Positions 56,001 through 64,000 of a DNA stretch of 64,000 bases are shown piece after piece; position 1 is the first letter of the stretch, and every line of letters starts with the position of its first letter. The DNA is taken from the NCBI GenBank assembly GCA_034620365.1, contig JAQGEQ010000071.1:2170001-2234000 (forward strand). Reading direction: 5' to 3'. The stretch comes from Pegea sp. RAD2-039 (Eukaryota; Chordata; Thaliacea; Salpida; Salpidae). The position numbers were made by a program, and so were the translations under genes. The notes beneath the pieces are model-generated. The model did no database searches. It saw nothing but the letters and a program-made list of their open reading frames with translations, and had not been told where the DNA came from.

Positions 56001-59000
56001 TCGCATCCAATTTCTACCTTAACCAAATAAACCTAGCTAAATGAAACTTGAAAATAGTATATCTAAATCTTAAGTTAGAACAATTTTGAGAGAAATCACT
56101 TAAGTAATTAACTACAAAAATATTAGCAGGTTGTACTTGCTAAATAACGAGCTTGAAATCAGTTCTTCATATCTTTATTCTATGTTTGATTTATCGGTTT
56201 TCTAAAATATTTTCTAAATTTTATTTAAATAAACATGTATACCTTTCTGTATTAATAAAACAATTAAGAAAAATGTTATTTTTGAGTTTTATTTCATTAT
56301 AATAAAAGATAATTGATAATTATTAATTTCACAAAGTTAAATCTAATTTTCTAAAATTTTTTAAACCTTTCCTAGTTAGTTCTAAGATAGTTTTTAAATA
56401 ATTTCTTTAAAAACTTCTTTTTTTGCCAGAAAACCAGAAACACAACTTTAAATTTTTTGTCAGTTCTTACATTTTTGGATATTTATCGATTATTTAAATG
56501 ATTTAGACTTACATTTATAAAAAGTTTTGTTAAGTTTTGTACAGATATAGCAGAAATGTTTTCAAGAAAACTAATAAATCTTTGAAATATTTTGAGCTAA
56601 GGTTGCTATTTGTTAATTAATCTTAGTTCTACAGTTTTATCTTCTAAGATATTTGTATCTTGTATAGGTCACTTGAATAATTATTGGCTTGTATCTATTT
56701 TTAATTTTTATTTTAGAGATTGTTAATTATTTTACTTTTTTATCAAATGCTTTCTGTAGCTTAATTTTTGTTTAAAACAATTTCGTTAAATAATATAAAT
56801 CAATTTATTTTATTATTGATAAAAGTGTTCATTTGAAATTTGAATCAGTTATTTAAAATTTGGTATATTTTTGATAAATTGTGTGGAAAAGTCATCAAGT
56901 TCAAAAAATAAATAGAAAAGAAGGATTTGAAAGATTGTTGAAAGTAGTAAAATTTATTTTCAAAAATTCTCATAAAAAAAGTTGAAAAAATATTTGTAAA
57001 ATAAATAGATTTTATTTTATATTTTATCTAATATGAATTGAATAACTACTTTTTACAAACTCTGGCATATCTTATTACTTTAAATTATCTAACATAAGGT
57101 GTATAACGTTAAAGTATTTGAAATCAACATCAAATCATCGTGACTAATTATCTTTAACTCGTAAAATTACCAATAATAAAACCATTACATTTTTTTAACC
57201 AAAATTGTACATCTAAAATTCTATTTTACTTTTGAATTTATATTCTGTTTGATTTTTTATGATATTTTTATCATAACTTCAAATCCAAGTTGAAAGATAC
57301 TTATTAAAATTTAATAGTTTAAAAAGTATTAATAATAATACTTAAAGCACATATTAAGTTATGAAAATTTAATTTCCTTCTTATTTATTATTAATGTTTT
57401 ACATTGAAAATAAAAATTGTTGGAGTTTTGAAAATTTAAAAATGTTTCTTCAATATCTTCTGTCTCCTCAAAATGTGTTCTCTCAAAGAAATTTCAAAAA
57501 TTTATTCAAATAGTTTTTTGATGAAAATTTCTGAGACAACTCTACAACAAAAATTTAAGGAAACTTTTATATATTTTTTAATTTAAATTTTTCAAGTATT
57601 TTCTTGATAAATAATTTTAAAAAAATTAATTTTATTTATAATATTTAAATAAATTTATAATAAACAGATAATCAGTTCGTTAAAAAATGTTTAAGATGAT
57701 GACTTGCAAAAATTAAACTTACCAAAAATAAAAATTGTTTTTTTCTATTATAACTCAAAACAGAATTTTTAATTACAAATTGAATACTGTGAATGTTAAA
57801 TTCTTCAATTTAAAATTTTATATAAAGTTTGATAATATTTGTATAAACAAAAATTGAATTAAAAGTGTTATTAACAATTTGGTTGTATTTATAGAAATGA
57901 TTTTTTTAAGAATATTAAAAAATCGATATTTGTAAATAATTAGACATTTTTATTGATAGAAAATGTTTTTAGAAAAGCTTTTATCTGAGACTTCAGAGAA
58001 TTTTGTTAAAATTTAATTTGACTTTTTTGATTTTTGATTATATTCATTTTCAGCTGATTGTAAAACAAAGCTATAAAAATAACCTTTTTTTCGTTTTTTA
58101 TTTAAGAAAAGAAAAAAATTGGAAATAAATTTCAAGATATTTTAAAAAAGAAATCAAAACAAAATTGAACTTTAAAGATTAGCCAAAAAATTTTCCATTG
58201 ATTTTCAAACAGCAAGTTTTGTGTGAAATTCAAAATTTCAAAATAGTCTTGAAATAAAAAAGATTTTTTGTTTATAAGTTTAATAAAGATTTCACTGAAA
58301 TAGTCAAATTCTGAAAATTTTACAAATTTAGAATATAAACAATTTTAGCAAAGCTAAAAATTACTGTTTCAATTAAATTTTGTTTATAAAATATTACATT
58401 TTTTTGAAAGTTGTTTCATTGACGTCTTAAAGAATCTGAAAAATTAAAAAAAAAAGTTGTTATCCTTATATCATATTTAAATTTAAAAGATTAAAAAATC
58501 TATTTTTTTAAATTTCTTTATTAAAGAAAAAAGAATTCCAGCGAAATTGTTTCAGTTTAATAAAATCGTACCTTCCAAAATGTCGAGCTTTTTTTACCAA
58601 ATGTTAAAACTCAAAACTTGTTCAAAGGCAGCAAGAAACCATTTTAAAGCAAACTTTTTTAACAGTTCAAAGACTTACTTTGAATAATTTATTTTTTAAC
58701 AATTTTCACCTAAAGCTTAGAAAAGCATTTTGATAAACTTTACTTGAAACTTTCAAAATAAAATGTTTGACTTTTTCAAGTTTTGTATGTTTTATTAAAC
58801 ATTGAATTGAAAGTTTAAGTATTAGAATAAGTCGTTTTTTTAAATTTTCATTTATTTTCTAGTTAGCTATATTCTAATTAGTGACGTCATCAGATCGATG
58901 ATCTAATGAGTGATGATGTTTTCTACTTAATCAGCTTGCCAGAGAGAAAAGATTTTTGTAATTTTATAAAACAAGGTTTTAAGTGAAGTTTAAAAGCTTT

Positions 59001-62000
59001 AAAAAGTTGATTTCTTTAATTGATATGTTCATGGTTCATATTTATTTTGGATTATGTAATTAAAGAAAAAATATTTAAAAATTGCAAAAAAATGCTAACA
59101 ATTTTCAAATTTCCAAAAATATTTTTTAAAATGGAAATTTATATTTAGAAGATTTGAGCTTAAGAAAAATTGCAACATTTTTATAAGCTTTATTAAGATA
59201 ACTTTTTTATAAATCGCTGTAAAGTTGACTAAATAATTAATGAAAAAGCGTTTGATAACAAGTTGTTTATGTTTATAGAAAATAAAATATTTTAATCTGT
59301 TTTTGTGTTATATTTACATAAGTTTGATTTTTATTTTAGTCAAGCTTGTTGCATTTAGTTTAAAAACACATAATCAACAATAAAATAGATTCAAGTTATT
59401 TTATTCTTCCGTATTTTTATTGTAAACTATTACATTTTAGAATTTACATAAATCAGATGAATAAATTAAAATTACTTTTGAAATGATTTTTAAAAATCTT
59501 GCCATATATACATTTTTTCAAAACTTATTGTACAACTTTTTAAATGTTTTTTGCTGTGATGATAATGTATAATTTAAAAAAAAACTATAAAAAGCAAGAC
59601 AATTGAAAATTGTCAGGTATTTAAGTAAAAACCATTTTCACTAGAAGACGTTTTCTCCTTAGTTGAAGTGCACAGCACACAGGCAAGAAAGCTATGAAAA
59701 GGTATTTAAGTTTAGAGCTAAGAAAAACCTTGAAACGGTTTTGAATAATTTATTGCTCTTTCAAAGCTTACCACTTCTATTATTCATTTCACAGTAAAAG
59801 CTAAAAGAGGAAAGTTTGGTTTGTTTTAAATAATTTGTCATTTGTTTTACAAATGTGTTTTTTTGAATGCTATTTTTTTTGTTTTTAATCAAAACAAATT
59901 TTCCATGTTAAATTGTGAGTTAAATTATTAGTGATAAAAATTGTTTTTCCTAAGCTGAAAACTTGTTCATCAAGTTTTAGTGTTGAAGATTATAATTTTA
60001 TTTCAGCTGACATTTAGTGTCGAGTAAAACTCAGTTAAAGTTATTTGACTAAGTTGATTGTTTTACTATTTCTGTCACTTTAATGACTCTCCTATTGGTT
60101 CGACAATCTTTTTAAAACTACTTTAGTTAAGAAAAATCAAACTTTTATTTTTTTTCTGAAATTTAACAAATTCTTAAGATTTTTTATTTCTTGCTATGCT
60201 TTGAATATGCTTTGAAGTTTTGCTTATAAGCTTATACCTTTTTGAGTTTAGTGAATTTGTTTGAACACATTTGTTATCTTAGCGCCTGAAAAGTTTGTGA
60301 TTTCTTCAGCTACAAAGATATAAAAACATCTATTCTATGTTAGGCATATGGAGTTGTTTTCAAAATGTTTGTCTTTTATTTGAATAGTCTTTAATTAGTC
60401 TAAGTTAGTCTCCTAATATTTAAATTTAATTTAAACAAGTAATGAGTAGGCAATGGTATTAGGAAAAAAGTAAAGAAACACTTGTTTTTTATCGTAAAAA
60501 AGATTTTAGAGTTTTTTTAGATCTATTTCAATCATCAATATTATCATTTTGTTTGATGTGATGTAGTTACCTAAACAATCTTATCAAGTTTTGACGATGA
60601 TTTTTAGAAGATAAATATCAAAAATTTAATGTTGAAAATGGACATTAAGATGAGATTGAATAGTCAAAACAATTTTAACAAAAAAAAGAGAAAATTTTAC
60701 AACAAATCTGTCCAGCGAGTAAAAAATAAAACAAAAACATGTTATAAGGAGTTTACAAAATAAAATTTCTGTTTTTAAATGATTTTAAAGTTGTTTGAAA
60801 AAAAAACTTAAATTTCAATAGCAGTAGCAAACTTTGTTAAGTTCTGTTTAGCGCTTTTTTTAATTTTATATATTTGTTGACAAAAATGTTTTGTTCAAAA
60901 ATATTTGAAAAAATTACCTTCAAACAAATGCATTCAAGCAGAACATTCATCAAGTTATCTACCTACTTTGTTTCTATCTCTTAATTTATACTTCAAGGTT
61001 AAAATCTTTTTTCAATTCAATTTGAAAAGGTTTATGTTAAGAATTAGTAAAACCTAATTTTTGAAATTGATTATCACAATTTATAAAAATATTTTGTTAG
61101 AATTAAGTCAAATATTTGTTTATTGTGTTTGGTTGTTATCTGAAACTATGAGTCACTTAACCATAATCTTAATAAAGTAGATGATCGCAATATTATCGAT
61201 AACAATTATCTTGTCAACATTAGTCAGTTTACAAATTAGTTTTGGTTTGATTAATGACAAATTTTTATCGAAAATGATTTAGTTTATAGTTTTAAAAGTT
61301 GGTAACTTCAAGATACTGTCCTTTTTAATCCATTTTAAATCAAGTCTTTCACTAGCACCTGGATTGTGACGTAAAAATTCGCTTGGCGGGCTCTCTTAGT
61401 TTTCTAGTTTGTCATTATTTTCATTTAATTTGTTTAAACGTTCGACGATCTATTGAAATTTTATCAATTAATTATTTTTTTTACATTTCCTAAGCCTCCT
61501 GAAGTTTTTACATTTTAGAATTATTTTTCAGTAGCTTTTTTTTTGAATTTCTTGAAAACTTGAAAAACAATTAATGAATTCTAAATTTTGAGTTTTGAAT
61601 AAAATTATAAACAAGAAAATTTGATTTTTTATATAAAATTTTTATTTTTTAGTTTGCTGTCATTTTCATAGTGACAATAAAAAGCTTAATTAAATTCTAA
61701 TCAAAAAGTTGTTGAAACTTTGAACAAACCAAAAAGCTTCATTAAACTTTTAGCAAACAGGAAATTGTTATTTAAGACGTTTTAATCAAAGTTGATATCT
61801 TTGAAGAATATTTCATTTTTTAGCTCAGCAAATAATTTCAAATATCAGAAATAGCTTCTTTTTTAAATTGTTACATCTTTTTATGTAGCTTAAATATTTG
61901 TCATTCAGTTTAAACATAACTAAGTTAAATCTTCAAGTTATAAAAAAAAATTGATTCAGTTATGCGAAGCATCTTAAAGATTTTATTTAGTTTTTTTTTT

Positions 62001-62234
62001 TGGAAGAATAAACGAAAATAATTTTTTTACACCAAATTGTTAATAAAATTTGTTACAATTCTGAAATTTAATTCTTAAAACTTTTATAAATGTTGTTGCT
62101 TTTCATACTACTTCTTTTCTTTTTCAATTTTTTGTTGTTGATTTAGTTTCTGTTAAAAATCATATAAAAAACCAAATAATGTTTGAATCAATGTTTTTAT
62201 TCTTGTTTAAAATTTAAATTCTATAAAAAACATG
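53097..62234. other. Very long AT-rich intergenic region between the calmodulins
   Basis: About 9 kb with no supportable gene. It contains five TGACGTCA copies (53487, 53504, about 54684, 55302 and 58881) and a 32-bp tandem duplication at 53697-53760. A less AT-rich stretch at about 61340-61450 carries TGACGTAAAA and GGCGGGC and may be the calmodulin B promoter, about 1.4 kb before its ATG. Short open frames here look random. Confidence 0.45.
53697..53762 (+). repeat. 32-bp tandem duplication
   Basis: Two exact adjacent copies beginning CTCCATACTATGTAGAAAAC. No coding context. Confidence 0.9.
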
Positions 62235-62541
62235 TCAATTTTTATGTAATAGATTTCAAATTACAAGCAAGCAAGGTTTTAAACACTTTCATCTTTTTTT
62301 TTATTAAATATTTATTTCTTTTAGCTCTCTTGTGATTTGAAGCAAGCTAACAGGAAGTTTCTGCCTTTTGATTATTTTGAAAAACCTTCAATTTTTATGT
62401 AATAGATTTCAAATTACAAGCAAGCAAGGTTTTAAACACTTTCATCTTTTTTTTTATTAAATATTTATTTCTTTTAGCTCTCTTGTGATTTGAAGCAAGC
62501 TAACAGGAAGTTTCTGCCTTTTGATTATTTTGAAAAACCTT
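62235..62541 (+). repeat. 153-bp tandem duplication upstream of calmodulin B
   Basis: Two copies (62235-62387 and 62388-62541) look identical by eye, which points to a recent event. They lie 270-580 bases before the calmodulin B start codon, within its upstream region or first intron. Each copy contains a T-tract followed by a TTTTAG acceptor-like site. Confidence 0.95.
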
Positions 62542-62814
62542 GAAGCAGTTTTTCAATTAGTTTTGATACTTTGTTTTTATAGCTTTTTACATTAAACAGT
62601 TTTAAACAAGGTTTTAAAAGCTTTTAGTATCAAAAAATGTTTTGTTGAGAGTAGCTATTAAGTAGTTTCATTTTTCTGGTGAAAATTAAATTTTTTGAGA
62701 AATAATACACAAATATGTTTTAACATTTTTTAATATATTAAATTATATTTATCAGAAATTCTGTTTTTTAGCAAATAAGTTAATTTTATTTTAACTATTT
62801 CTTAATTTCCAAAA

Positions 62815-63556
<742 letters not shown>

Positions 63557-64000
63557 AAATTTGTCGCGAAGTATTCATGATGACATCATCATCTTTTCGC
63601 TTTTTCTAATTTGCGGTTTCAGTGTTTTCTGTCAGTGAAAATATTAAAATTTTCTAATGTGGAAACCCTGATTGTGTTTACTTTTATTCCAACTTAACAT
63701 CTAATAGATAAAAATTTCCATATATTTTAAAATCAGCAAATTTTGATTGTTTTCTAGCTTGGTCGTCCAATTCTCAATAAAATTCTAATATTTTAGATTG
63801 TGATTCATACAAATTATTTCTAGATCAGTAAATTTTCATGATGACTCTTATTGTAGGTATTTAAAAACTATTTTTTTTTTCTTTTTATAACTCAGATAAA
63901 TCGAATATTTTAAACCAACTGCTGCCATCTAGTGACTGCTACTAATAACATCTTTTTAACACTGAAAGTTTCACAAATTTTTATTTAGAAAAATCCCTAA
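63557..64000 (+). other. 3' flank of calmodulin B
   Basis: 3' UTR up to the AATAAA at 63776-63781, then AT-rich DNA to the end of the window. No further gene seen. Confidence 0.5.

Overview
The window is nuclear DNA of an animal. It is very AT-rich (roughly three quarters A+T by eye). Its genes have many short GT-AG introns, most about 45-60 bp, often with GTTTGT or GTTAGT donors, and they use the standard genetic code. The gene set is metazoan: calmodulin with an intron directly after the start codon, NEK10, SRPK, a voltage-sensing phosphatase, TMEM45, and a Ly6/uPAR-type GPI-anchored protein. I cannot name the lineage. Tunicates, acoels, flatworms or other small-intron animals are all possible, and NEK10 suggests a ciliated one. 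Exon boundaries below were set by hand from splice consensus, reading frame and remembered family motifs. No search was run. Layout: 1-1224, 3' end of cyclase-associated protein (CAP). 3780-5141 (+), WRAP73, tail to tail with a Ly6/uPAR-like GPI-anchored gene (5331-6059, -). 7029-8740, a decayed non-LTR retrotransposon. 10312-12033 (+), TMEM45-like, tail to tail with MRPL23 (12282-13503, -). 14.4-15 kb, another LINE remnant. 16525-18222 (+) and 19789-21519 (-), two intronless acid sphingomyelinase-like genes that share a near-identical 1.2 kb inverted segment. 26312-30111 (+), an SRPK kinase. 31958-34100 (+), a secreted or anchored FG-GAP/VCBS-repeat protein, tail to tail with a voltage-sensor phosphatase (34290 to about 36437, -). 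About 38.6-38.9 kb, a tRNA-derived repeat. 39536-41072 (-), a Goliath/GRAIL-like PA-TM-RING ligase. 43232-47547 (-), NEK10. 51997-52726 and 62815-63556 (both +), two calmodulin genes. Long AT-rich stretches (21.5-26.3, 36.4-38.5, 41-43.2, 47.5-52 and 52.7-62.8 kb) hold no gene I can support. The genes do not form one pathway. The striking features are at sequence level. The palindrome TGACGTCA (CRE/ATF type) occurs about 38 times by hand count, where base composition predicts less than one. The copies cluster in and around particular genes, including across splice sites and inside exons. Two duplicate gene pairs show local homogenisation that looks like gene conversion: the sphingomyelinases as an inverted pair, and the calmodulins as a direct pair whose introns are also matched. 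Several short tandem repeats lie in exons or introns, among them a 15-bp repeat encoding a Thr-rich stalk and a 24-bp repeat in the SRPK spacer.
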